Shown: positions 1-7,081 of the stretch, piece by piece
How positions within the stretch are numbered: position 1 is the stretch's first letter
Layout of the letters: the number at the start of each line of letters is the position of its first letter
NCBI RefSeq assembly: GCF_030403505.1
Contig: NZ_JAUEMJ010000001.1
Coordinates: 177,834-241,833, forward strand
Length of the DNA stretch: 64,000 bases
Origin: Glycomyces tritici
GTDB taxonomy: Bacteria; Actinomycetota; Actinomycetes; Mycobacteriales; Micromonosporaceae
Reading direction: 5' to 3'
Program-made: the position numbers and the translations under genes
The notes under the pieces: model-generated
Databases searched by the model: none
Told to the model about the DNA's origin: nothing
What the model saw: the letters and a program-made list of their open reading frames with translations, nothing else

Positions 1-1047
1 GTCCCGCTGTACTTCTACTCGACCCTGTTCCTCACCCACCCCGAGACGCGCGACCTGTTCCCCATGAACATGGCCGCGCAGCGCGACAAGCTCGTGACCG
101 CGCTCGGCGCCGTGGTCAGCAATGTCGACACCATCGACGCGGTCGTCCCCACCCTCCAGGCGCTCGGCCGCGACCACCGCAAGTTCGGGGCGCTCCGCGG
201 CCACTACCCCGCCGTCGGCGACGCCCTGCTGGCCACGCTCGAGCACTTCAGCGGCCCGCACTGGACCCCGGCGATCGCCGCGGACTGGACGGCGGCCTAC
301 GAGCTCGTCGCCGCGACCATGGCCGACGCCGCCGACGCGGCCGCCCACTACACCCCGTCCTGGTGGGACGCCGAGGTCGTCGCCCACGACCGCCGCGACC
401 TCGAGACCGCCGTCATCACCATCGACCCCGGCACCCGGCTCGACTACCTTGCGGGCCAGTCGGTCTCGCTGTGCACCAGCCTGCGCCCCCGGGCCTGGCG
501 CCAGTACTCCCCGGCGAACGCGCCCCGCACGGACGGCACCATCGAACTGCACGTCCGCGCCGTCGACGGCGGCGAGGTCTCGACCGCGCTGGTCTCCCTG
601 CTCCGCCCCGGCGACACCCTCCGGGTCGGACCGGCCACCGGCTCGGCGCTCACCCTGCGCCCGGGCTCGGGCCGGATCGCGATGATCGCGGGCGGCACCG
701 GCATCGCCCCGATGAAGGCGCTCGTCGAGCAGCTGGCCGCCGCACCCCGGCCGACCAGCCTGTACTGGGGCGCGCGCAGCCCGGCGGGCCTGTACTGCCT
801 CGACCAGATGCGGGCCCTTGCAGCCCGGTACGACTGGCTCGAGCTGGTGCCGTGCGTCGACGAGGACCTCTTCGGCTCCGGCGTCCGCGTGGGCGCCCCG
901 GCCGACCTGGCCGCCGCGCACGGGCGCTGCGCGGGCGCCGACGTGTACCTGTGCGGGCCGGCCGGGATGGTGGAGGCCAGCAGGAAGCACCTGGCCGGCG
1001 CCGGCGTCCCGGCCGAGGCCATCCACTTCGAGCCCTCGGGCGCGTGA
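1..1047 (+). CDS. Flavohaemoprotein-like globin/FAD/NAD reductase (5' end outside window)
   Basis: The reading frame is open from the first base, so the N-terminus lies outside the window. The visible 348 codons begin in the C-terminal half of a globin domain (Tyr-Phe-Tyr-Ser-Thr-Leu-Phe, then a helix with HPETRDLF). A ferredoxin-reductase-type FAD domain follows; the RQYSPANAP stretch matches the FAD-binding RxYS motif. An NAD-binding domain comes next, with GGTGIAPM and a terminal CGPAGM motif. This is the order seen in flavohaemoproteins, which oxidise NO to nitrate with NADPH, O2 and FAD. The haem pocket cannot be judged because it is off the edge. Truncated actinobacterial globin-reductases of other function look similar, so NO dioxygenase activity is inferred. 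It ends 16 nt before the DivIVA-like gene and probably shares its transcript. Confidence 0.85.
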   Translation, partial: VPLYFYSTLFLTHPETRDLFPMNMAAQRDKLVTALGAVVSNVDTIDAVVPTLQALGRDHRKFGALRGHYPAVGDALLATLEHFSGPHWTPAIAADWTAAYELVAATMADAADAAAHYTPSWWDAEVVAHDRRDLETAVITIDPGTRLDYLAGQSVSLCTSLRPRAWRQYSPANAPRTDGTIELHVRAVDGGEVSTALVSLLRPGDTLRVGPATGSALTLRPGSGRIAMIAGGTGIAPMKALVEQLAAAPRPTSLYWGARSPAGLYCLDQMRALAARYDWLELVPCVDEDLFGSGVRVGAPADLAAAHGRCAGADVYLCGPAGMVEASRKHLAGAGVPAEAIHFEPSGA

Positions 1048-1063
1048 GAGAGGACGTTCCAGC

Positions 1064-1669
1064 ATGTACAACTATCGTTCGCGCGATGTGAAGGTCACCG
1101 TCGGGGAGGTCAACAACGCCAGGTTCTCGATGACGAGCCTGACCCGGCGCGGCTACCAGCCCGACGAGGTCCACCGCTTCCTGGAGCTCGTGGCCGACGA
1201 GCTGGCCAGCCGCGACCAGCGCGAAGCCGCACTGCGGATCGACGCCGAAAAGCTGAAGGAGGCGCTGCGGTCCTGGCAGTCGCAGCAGAGCTCCCTCCGG
1301 CTCCAGGCGCCGATCCCCGCGACGCCGACCTCGACGGCCGTCAACCTGGTCTCGCAGGCGCAGCAGCAGGCCGAGAGCTACGTCAACCAGGCGCAGCACT
1401 ACTCGCGGCAGATCATCGCGCAGGCGCGGTCGCAGGCCTCCGAGCTCATGCGCCAGACGCAGGCGCGCGCCAAGGACGAGGCCGACCGGGCCGTCGCGGA
1501 GTACCGCCGCGACAACGAGGGCCGGCGCGACGCCGAAGCGGAGGACCGCATCAGGCAGCTGGTGCGGGCCCGGAGCTTCCTGGAGGCCGTGGAGGTCGCC
1601 GAGGAGCAGCTGCGCATGACCCGCGAAGGGCTCGAGCAGGAGGTCGCGAAGCTCCAGCGGGAGGCCTGA
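1064..1669 (+). CDS. DivIVA-domain coiled-coil protein
   Basis: A 201-aa protein starting at ATG 1064 behind a purine-rich GAGAGAGGA. The N-terminal part contains FSMTSLTRRGYQPDEVHRFL, which is the DivIVA signature (F-x-x-T-x-x-x-x-GY-xx-xEV-xx-FL). The rest is Gln/Ala/Arg/Glu-rich and almost certainly a long coiled coil, including repeated QAQ and QAR heptad-like segments around residues 95-150. DivIVA-family proteins bind curved membrane and recruit polar-growth or division machinery in actinobacteria. At this length it is shorter than the main Wag31/DivIVA of mycelial species, so it is more likely a paralogue. The gene lies 16 nt after the reductase and ends just before a strong inverted repeat. 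Confidence 0.8.
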   Translation: MYNYRSRDVKVTVGEVNNARFSMTSLTRRGYQPDEVHRFLELVADELASRDQREAALRIDAEKLKEALRSWQSQQSSLRLQAPIPATPTSTAVNLVSQAQQQAESYVNQAQHYSRQIIAQARSQASELMRQTQARAKDEADRAVAEYRRDNEGRRDAEAEDRIRQLVRARSFLEAVEVAEEQLRMTREGLEQEVAKLQREA

Positions 1670-1680
1670 ACCGGTGATGC

Positions 1681-1713
1681 CGCGGTGTCCGCTCCACCGG
1701 AGCGGGCACCGCG
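1681..1713. terminator. Bidirectional hairpin terminator between convergent genes
   Basis: A 15-bp stem (CGCGGTGTCCGCTCC pairing with GGAGCGGGCACCGCG, one G-T pair) with a 3-nt loop lies between the stop of the DivIVA-like gene and the stop of the convergent AraC gene. It probably ends both transcripts. Confidence 0.75.
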
Positions 1714-1719
1714 TTCGCG

Positions 1720-2535
1720 TCAGTCGGTGCCGGGCGTGCGCAGGGCGGCGCGGTACTGGCCCGGGCTGGTGCCGACGAGTTTCGCGAACTGGGCGTAGAA
1801 GTTGCTGCCCGAGCCGAAGCCGGCGGCGTAGCCGACGGCGGAGCAGTCCAGGTCGGTGGTGGCGAGGAGGCGCTGGGCCTCGGCGACCCGGCGGCGGAGC
1901 AGGAAGTCCCCCATGGTCATGTGCCAGGCCTTGCGGAACAGGGTCATGGCGTACTCGGTGTTCAGGTGCACCACGGCCGCGACGTCCGCCGCGGTGATCG
2001 GGTCCCGGAAGCGCTCCATGATGTACGCCGCCATGCCGAGGGGCCGCGAGGCCGGCCCGGTGCCGCTGGGCACGGCCGCGGCGCGCAGGGTGCGGCGCAG
2101 GAACGCGTGCACCTCCAGGAGTGCGGCGTCCGCGTCGCGGCCCGCGAAGTCCGCCTCCCAGCGCCGCCAGACGCTCGGCGCCGCGACATCATCGGGCAGG
2201 GCCGCGAGCGCCGGACGGCCCTCGAGGAGGACCCGCAGCTCGGCCGCCGGCAGGTCCCAGGTCAGGACCGTGGAGAGCGGGACGTGCGCCCAGCAGACCT
2301 CGGCGGGCTCGCCTTCGGGCGCGAGCAGCCGGTGCGGCAGGCTCGCCCAGAACACGGCCGACTGCCCCGCCTCGACGCGGAGGCTCCGCTCCCCGAACAG
2401 GTACTCGATGGCGCCGCTGGTGACGACGTTCAACTCGATGTCGTCGTGGCTGTGGGCGCCGTCCATCGCCGGGGCCGCCCCGTGGGCGACCCAGATCCCG
2501 GCGTGGGCGGGGGCCGCCACCGTTTCGTGCTTCAC
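1720..2535 (-). CDS. AraC-family transcriptional regulator
   Basis: A 271-aa regulator. The N-terminal half looks like a cupin sensor (His-Ser-His-Asp-Asp-Ile-Glu near residue 30, then a Glu-Ala-Gly-Gln turn). The C-terminal about 100 residues hold the two AraC helix-turn-helix units, with ITAADVAAVVHLNTEYAMTLFRKAW and a second helix pair ending in GFGSGSNFYAQFAKLVGTSPGQYR. The start is taken as GTG 2535, which directly precedes the cupin. Eight nt upstream is a TAGCAT hexamer, so a leaderless mRNA is possible. The gene is divergent from the GH27 enzyme, whose promoter is about 80 bp away, so it most likely controls that gene in response to a galactoside. The effector is inferred. Confidence 0.85.
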   Translation of the reverse strand: MKHETVAAPAHAGIWVAHGAAPAMDGAHSHDDIELNVVTSGAIEYLFGERSLRVEAGQSAVFWASLPHRLLAPEGEPAEVCWAHVPLSTVLTWDLPAAELRVLLEGRPALAALPDDVAAPSVWRRWEADFAGRDADAALLEVHAFLRRTLRAAAVPSGTGPASRPLGMAAYIMERFRDPITAADVAAVVHLNTEYAMTLFRKAWHMTMGDFLLRRRVAEAQRLLATTDLDCSAVGYAAGFGSGSNFYAQFAKLVGTSPGQYRAALRTPGTD

Positions 2536-2612
2536 GAGGGGCGATGCTAGCCGAACAAAGGATCCCGGAAGAACGGCCAAGCGGACAGGATTCACGTTCG
2601 CCCGGTCGCGGC

Positions 2613-2618
2613 TAGGTT
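2613..2618 (+). promoter_or_regulatory. -10 hexamer of leaderless GH27 gene
   Basis: TAGGTT lies exactly 7 nt before ATG 2626, the spacing of leaderless actinobacterial promoters. No Shine-Dalgarno sequence precedes this start. Confidence 0.6.
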
Positions 2619-2625
2619 TGACCCC

Positions 2626-3897
2626 ATGACGTCGACATCTGCGAGGAAGCACGCCGCGAAGCGCCCGCCCATGGGCTGGAACAGCTGGGACTGCTTCGGC
2701 GGTTCGGTGACCGAGGACCAGGTCGTCGCGAACGCCGAGTTCATGGCCGCCGAGCTGAAGCAGTTCGGTTGGGACACGGTCGTGGTCGACATCCAGTGGT
2801 ACGAGCCGGACCCGGGCCTGCACCGCTACAACGACGTCGCCGACCCGGTGCTCGACGCGTGGGGGCGGCAGCTCCCGGCCCCGAACCGGTTCCCGTCGGC
2901 CGCGGACGGCTCGTTCAAGGCCCTGGCCGACCGCGTCCACGCGCTGGGCCTGAAGTTCGGCGTGCACATGATGCGGGGCATCCCGAAGAAGGCGGTCGAC
3001 CTGGACCTCCCGGTCCTGGGCGGCGACACCACCGCGGCGCGGATCGCCGACCGCGAGAACGCGTGCACCTGGAACCCCGACAACTACGGCATCGACCACT
3101 CCAAGCCGGGCGCGCAGGCGTTCTACGACTCGCAGCTCGCGCTGTTCGCCGAGTGGGGCGTGGACTTCGTGAAGCTCGACGACGTCCTGCACCCGCCGGT
3201 GCAGCGCACCGAGATCGCCGCGTACTCGCGCGCGATCGACAAGTGCGGGCGGCCGATCGTGCTGAGCCTCTCGCCGGGGAAGGCCCTGTCCTTCTCGCAC
3301 CTCGAGGAGCTTCGGGCGCACGCTGAGATGTGGCGGATCTCCGACGACCTGTGGGACGACTGGGGCGCGCTGAAGGAGATGTTCCAGCGCGCGGCCCGCT
3401 GGGCGCCGCACCAAGTGCCGGGCGCGTGGGGCGACGCCGACATGCTGCCGCTGGGGCGCATCGGCATCAAGGCGCACGTGGGCGAGGACCGCTTGTCGCG
3501 GTTGACGTTCGAGGAGCAGCGCACCATGCTCACGCTGTGGTGCATGATGCGGTCGCCGCTGATGTTCGGCGGGCACCTCCCGGACACGCCGCCCGAGACG
3601 CTGGCGCTGCTGCAGAACCCCGAGGTCCTGGCGCTGCTGGAGAGCCAAGGCAGCCGCGAGATCGTCCGCGACCACTCGCTGGTCATCTGGCGCGCCGAAC
3701 TCGGCGACGCCGAGGCGTGCGCGGTGTTCTGGCTCGGCGACGAGGACGCGGACCTCGAAGTCCACCTCGCGGACGTCGGCAGCGGGGACCGGACCCGGGC
3801 CCGCGACCTGTGGGAGGGCGCCGAGGTCCCGGTGAAGGACGGCTCGTTCCGCGTGCGCGTTCCGGCGCACGGCGCCCGCCTGCTGCGCCTGGAGTGA
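2626..3897 (+). CDS. Glycoside hydrolase family 27-like alpha-galactosidase
   Basis: A 423-aa enzyme without a signal peptide, so it acts in the cytoplasm. PPMGWNSWDCF near residues 14-24 is the hallmark start of clan GH-D barrels. The strand DFVKLDD places the likely nucleophile at Asp185, and WRISDD supplies the likely acid/base at Asp240 or Asp241. The last about 90 residues form the usual beta-sandwich ending in an Arg-Leu-Leu-Arg-Leu strand. Family members release terminal alpha-galactose or, in some bacterial branches, other alpha-linked sugars. The substrate is therefore a sugar taken up intact. The divergent AraC gene is the probable regulator. Family assignment is firm and exact specificity is not. 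Confidence 0.85.
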   Translation: MTSTSARKHAAKRPPMGWNSWDCFGGSVTEDQVVANAEFMAAELKQFGWDTVVVDIQWYEPDPGLHRYNDVADPVLDAWGRQLPAPNRFPSAADGSFKALADRVHALGLKFGVHMMRGIPKKAVDLDLPVLGGDTTAARIADRENACTWNPDNYGIDHSKPGAQAFYDSQLALFAEWGVDFVKLDDVLHPPVQRTEIAAYSRAIDKCGRPIVLSLSPGKALSFSHLEELRAHAEMWRISDDLWDDWGALKEMFQRAARWAPHQVPGAWGDADMLPLGRIGIKAHVGEDRLSRLTFEEQRTMLTLWCMMRSPLMFGGHLPDTPPETLALLQNPEVLALLESQGSREIVRDHSLVIWRAELGDAEACAVFWLGDEDADLEVHLADVGSGDRTRARDLWEGAEVPVKDGSFRVRVPAHGARLLRLE

Positions 3898-3918
3898 CGC
3901 GCGCGGCTGCGGTCTCGG

Positions 3919-3948
3919 GCGGCCCCGGCGGAGTTCCGCCGGGGCCGC
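3919..3948. terminator. Bidirectional hairpin terminator
   Basis: A 13-bp perfect G+C stem (GCGGCCCCGGCGG with CCGCCGGGGCCGC) and a 4-nt loop sits between the GH27 gene and the convergent GH43 gene. Confidence 0.75.
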
Positions 3949-3960
3949 TTCGTTTCACGC

Positions 3961-5424
3961 TCAGACGAGCTGCCACTGCTGGGCGGCGTTGTTCAGGCAG
4001 GTCCACTGCCTGATCTCGGATCCGGCCGCGGTGCCGAAGTTGTAGTTGTCGAGGCAGAGGCCGTTGTGGCGGTTGACGAGGTTGACGTAGCCGCCGCCGG
4101 CGTCGACGACCCGCCACTGCTGCACGTTGAGGTTGTTGCAGGTCCACTGCCGCACTTCGGCACCGGGTGCGGTGCCGAAGTTGTAGTCGTCCAGGCACAT
4201 GTTGCTGTAGGTGTTGCTGATCGCGTGGTAGCCGTTGCCGAGGTCGTTGAGGAACCAGTCCTGGACGGTCTCGCCGTTGCAGGTCCACTGCCGCACTTCG
4301 GCGCCCGGTGCGGTGCCGAAGTTGTAGTCGTCCAGGCAGAGGCCGCTGTGGCGGTTGCGGATCTGCACCGGTCCGAGGTCCGGTTCGCCCGAGGGCCCCG
4401 CGAGCGCCGTCGCGGTGGAGACGGGCACGCCGAGATTCGGGGTGCCGTTCGCGTTCCAGGAGATCTTCTGCACCCGGGTGGTGCGGGTGGTGCCGCAGCC
4501 TTCGGTGGCCGAGTCGTTGGCGTGGTAGGCGATCCACGTCTCGGTGCCGTCGGGCGAGGTGAAGAACGAGTGGTGTCCGGGCGCGTAGACGCCGGCGGCG
4601 TCATTGCGCTGGAAGATCGGGTTCGCGTACTTGGTCCAGGAGCTCATCTGGAGCGGGTCGCTCCCGGTGTACTCGAGCATCCCGAGCTTGTAGTTGGGCC
4701 CGTTGCAGTGGCTGGCCGAGTAGGTGAGGAAGGTGCGCCCGTTGCGCTGGAGGGCAAACGAGCCTTCATTGACGGCCCCGTTCTGGGTCTCCCAGGAGAG
4801 GGTGGGCGCGGAGATCCGGGTGCCGTACGCGGAGGCCGTCCAGGGATTGGACATCGGCGCGATGTAGAGCGACTGCAGGCCGTCCCCGGCGAACGCCGAG
4901 AAGGTCATGTAGAGGTTCCCGTTGAGGCGCAGGGGGGCGGCGTCGATGGCCCAGCCGTTGTTCGGCATGAGGCCGAGGATGCCGCGGACGGTGTAGGGCC
5001 CCATGGGGTCTGAGCCGGAGCTCTGGGCGACGTGGGTGCGGCGGGCGCCGCCCGACTGCTCGACGGAGTAGTAGAGGTACCAGCGTCCGTCGATGAGCTC
5101 GAGGTGCGGGGCCCACATGGTGCTGCCGCCGGTGCTGACCACGACGGTCTCGGGGGCGCTGACGAGCCCGGCGATGGTGGCGGACTTGCGCATGACCACT
5201 TGGGAGGACCAGGTGGTCGCGACGTAGTAGTAGAAGCCGTTGTGCTGGACGAGGGTCGGGTCGGCGCTGTTGGGCACGTCCACGACGGGGTTGGTGAAGG
5301 CGGGGCCGGGTGCGGCTTCGGCGGGTTCGGCGCTGGTGAGGACGTGGGCGGCTGCTGCGAGGATCGCCGCGGCGAAGAGCGCGGCGGCGCTTCGCAGCAT
5401 GCTGCGCGGACGGGGGGTCGACAT
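3961..5424 (-). CDS. Secreted GH43 glycosidase with C-terminal ricin-type lectin domain
   Basis: A 487-aa exported enzyme. ATG 5424 follows AAGGAG. A Sec signal peptide (about residues 1-38, ending Ala-Glu-Ala-Ala) precedes a five-bladed GH43 propeller. The likely catalytic residues are Asp55 (NSADPTLV), Asp161 (GWAIDAAP) and Glu220 (VNEGSF). After residue about 350 come three ricin-B (QxW) repeats, each with a CLDxYNFGT motif and an RQWTC strand. Such proteins are extracellular arabinan- or xylan-degrading enzymes, and the lectin module tethers them to polysaccharide. Two of the three lectin repeats are nearly identical at DNA level. It has its own promoter region with a palindromic operator candidate. 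Arabinanase, arabinofuranosidase or galactanase activity cannot be separated by eye. Confidence 0.88.
   Translation of the reverse strand: MSTPRPRSMLRSAAALFAAAILAAAAHVLTSAEPAEAAPGPAFTNPVVDVPNSADPTLVQHNGFYYYVATTWSSQVVMRKSATIAGLVSAPETVVVSTGGSTMWAPHLELIDGRWYLYYSVEQSGGARRTHVAQSSGSDPMGPYTVRGILGLMPNNGWAIDAAPLRLNGNLYMTFSAFAGDGLQSLYIAPMSNPWTASAYGTRISAPTLSWETQNGAVNEGSFALQRNGRTFLTYSASHCNGPNYKLGMLEYTGSDPLQMSSWTKYANPIFQRNDAAGVYAPGHHSFFTSPDGTETWIAYHANDSATEGCGTTRTTRVQKISWNANGTPNLGVPVSTATALAGPSGEPDLGPVQIRNRHSGLCLDDYNFGTAPGAEVRQWTCNGETVQDWFLNDLGNGYHAISNTYSNMCLDDYNFGTAPGAEVRQWTCNNLNVQQWRVVDAGGGYVNLVNRHNGLCLDNYNFGTAAGSEIRQWTCLNNAAQQWQLV
4135..4338. repeat. Two near-identical 63-bp repeats in the ricin-lectin coding region
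   Basis: Positions 4135-4197 and 4276-4338 match at about 61 of 63 bases. A more diverged third unit lies at about 3996-4056. Each unit encodes the CLDDYNFGTAPGAEVRQWTC-type core of a QxW lectin repeat. The identity points to recent duplication or gene conversion inside the gene. Confidence 0.8.
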
Positions 5425-5476
5425 GGCTGCTCCTTGTGAGGGTGTGCCGCTGCCCCTGCACGGGCGGTGGCGAGAG

Positions 5477-5492
5477 CATGGTGGCCACCATG
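5477..5492. promoter_or_regulatory. Perfect 16-bp palindrome upstream of the GH43 gene (operator candidate)
   Basis: CATGGTGGCCACCATG is a perfect palindrome 53 bp upstream of the GH43 start. A second, weaker inverted repeat, TGTTCACGGTAACA, follows at 5496-5509. This suits a dimeric repressor or activator site controlling sugar-dependent expression. No regulator gene is adjacent, so its protein is unknown. Confidence 0.45.
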
Positions 5493-5558
5493 AGATGTTC
5501 ACGGTAACAACGAGGCCGTGCCGAAGTCAATCAATCGACGGAAATAAATACTGCGGCC

Positions 5559-6113
5559 TCAGCCGTCGCGGGCGGCGCGCCATTCCGGGGCGAGGACCGA
5601 CCAGATCTCCATGTCGTGCCGCACGCCTCGGTGGAGGTAGGCCTCGCGGGCGACGCCCTCCTTGGTCATGCCGAGCCGCTGGGCGACGGCGATGCTGGCG
5701 GTGTTCGCGGTCGAGGTCCACCAGTCGACGCGGTGGATGCCGCGCACTTCGACGGCCCAGTCGATGATCGCGGTGACCGCCTTCGTGACCAGTCCCCTGC
5801 CCACGGCGGCGGGCTCGAGCCAGCAGCCGGCTTCGGCGGTCTCCATGCGGAAGTCCATGGTGCGGAAGAGGACGCCGCCGACGAGGACGTCGTCGACCCA
5901 GATCCCCCACATCCGCCCGGTGTCCGCGGCGGCCTTCTCCTCGAAGGTCGTCAGGATGCGCCGGGCGGCGTCGGCGTCGGCGATCGCGTCGGCGAAGGCG
6001 ACGTACCGTCCGATGAACTCGCGGCCGCGGTCGACGTGGGCCGCGAGCTCCTCTGCCATGTCCGGCAGCAGGGGGCGCAGTTCCACGCCTTCGCCTAGGG
6101 AAGTCTTGAACAT
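5559..6113 (-). CDS. GNAT-family N-acetyltransferase (RimJ/RimL type)
   Basis: A 184-aa protein. ATG 6113 follows GGAGG. It has the RimJ/RimL layout: an N-terminal ELRPLLPDMAEEL strand-helix, a central IWVDDVLVGGVLF strand pair, the acetyl-CoA loop in AAVGRGLVTKAV (GxGxxT-like), and a C-terminal NTASIAVAQRLGMTKEG segment. These enzymes acetylate ribosomal N-termini, amino groups of small molecules, or antibiotics. The gene stands alone between divergent or convergent neighbours and nothing nearby points to its substrate. Confidence 0.82.
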   Translation of the reverse strand: MFKTSLGEGVELRPLLPDMAEELAAHVDRGREFIGRYVAFADAIADADAARRILTTFEEKAAADTGRMWGIWVDDVLVGGVLFRTMDFRMETAEAGCWLEPAAVGRGLVTKAVTAIIDWAVEVRGIHRVDWWTSTANTASIAVAQRLGMTKEGVAREAYLHRGVRHDMEIWSVLAPEWRAARDG

Positions 6114-6169
6114 GCGTCCTCCGGATCTGACCGCGCCGACAGACGACATGCTCTCACATGCGGGGCGGG

Positions 6170-7081
6170 TCAGGCCTGCCCGGACGCGACGAGGGTGCAC
6201 TCCGGTCTGGTCAGCCTCAGGTAGGAGGCGGCCGCGATGAGGATGCCGACCCCCCACAGCGTGTACCCCGGGATGACCACCAGAGTCCACCACAGTGGAT
6301 ACTCAGGAGAGAAGTCGCCTCTGGCCGTGTACGTGGTGCCGACGAGCCCGAAGTACCCGGTGAGGCCGCCGCCGACCATGAAGGCCGGGACCAGGACCAG
6401 CCAGCGCGGCACGTCCCGGCCTGCCAGCGGCACGACCCAGCGCGGCCAGATCCTTCCCCAGCGGTGGGCGAGGGCCGGCGGCAGCAGCGCGCCCGCCAGG
6501 CCGTACATGACGAGGAAGACCAGGGCGGCCGGGTCGGTCGGCGACCAGGGCAGTCCTCCGGCCAGTTCGGCGATGAACCGCGACGAGGCGCCGGCCAACG
6601 CCAGGTATGCCGCCGCATAGGCCCACCACGGGCTGGGGTCGGTGCGGCGCTCCGGTGAGCGGCCGTGCCGGCGGGCGCACTGCGGGCAGGCGTGCTGTTC
6701 GCGGCGCTGTATCGCCGCGGCGCAGCGCATGGTCAGTACGCCGCCGGCGACTCCGGCGCCGCGGATCAGGAACCCCGGCCAGTTCGCGGCGGTGAACTCG
6801 CCGAAGAGCGCGCTGACGAGGTCGAGGGCGAACATGAACGAGTACCCGGTCATCGCCGCGCCCGCGGCCCATCCCAGGACGATGGCGATGCGCGGCCGAG
6901 TGAGCGGCAGGCACGCCAGGACCGCGGCGGCGGCGATGGCCACCGGGGTCCAGCGGCCCGGGACGAAGGACTCGCCGAACGACGTGAAGCGCGGCGCACC
7001 CGCTGCGGCCCAGTAGATGTGGATGAGCGCGTAACCCGTGTTCCAGGCGGCGGCGACCTGGAGGAGCCGCTTGGTGGTCAT
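6170..7081 (-). CDS. Polytopic membrane protein of unknown function
   Basis: A 303-aa protein with about seven or eight hydrophobic segments. Examples lie at residues 44-60, 66-85, 100-120, 155-175, 195-212, 228-250 and 268-290. A cytoplasm-like loop near residues 125-145 carries a CPQC pair with nearby His and Arg residues, which may bind a metal. I do not recognise a family. Its ATG (7079-7081) overlaps the TGA of the NADH dehydrogenase gene (ATGA), so the two are translationally coupled. A link to respiratory membrane function is possible but inferred only from that coupling. Confidence 0.7.
   Translation of the reverse strand: MTTKRLLQVAAAWNTGYALIHIYWAAAGAPRFTSFGESFVPGRWTPVAIAAAAVLACLPLTRPRIAIVLGWAAGAAMTGYSFMFALDLVSALFGEFTAANWPGFLIRGAGVAGGVLTMRCAAAIQRREQHACPQCARRHGRSPERRTDPSPWWAYAAAYLALAGASSRFIAELAGGLPWSPTDPAALVFLVMYGLAGALLPPALAHRWGRIWPRWVVPLAGRDVPRWLVLVPAFMVGGGLTGYFGLVGTTYTARGDFSPEYPLWWTLVVIPGYTLWGVGILIAAASYLRLTRPECTLVASGQA

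Noticed and set aside
1720..3870. Extension of the AraC gene to a 716-codon frame
   Set aside because: The extra N-terminal part lies antisense to the GH27 gene and is Arg/Val/Asp-rich without motifs, so the GTG at 2535 is preferred.
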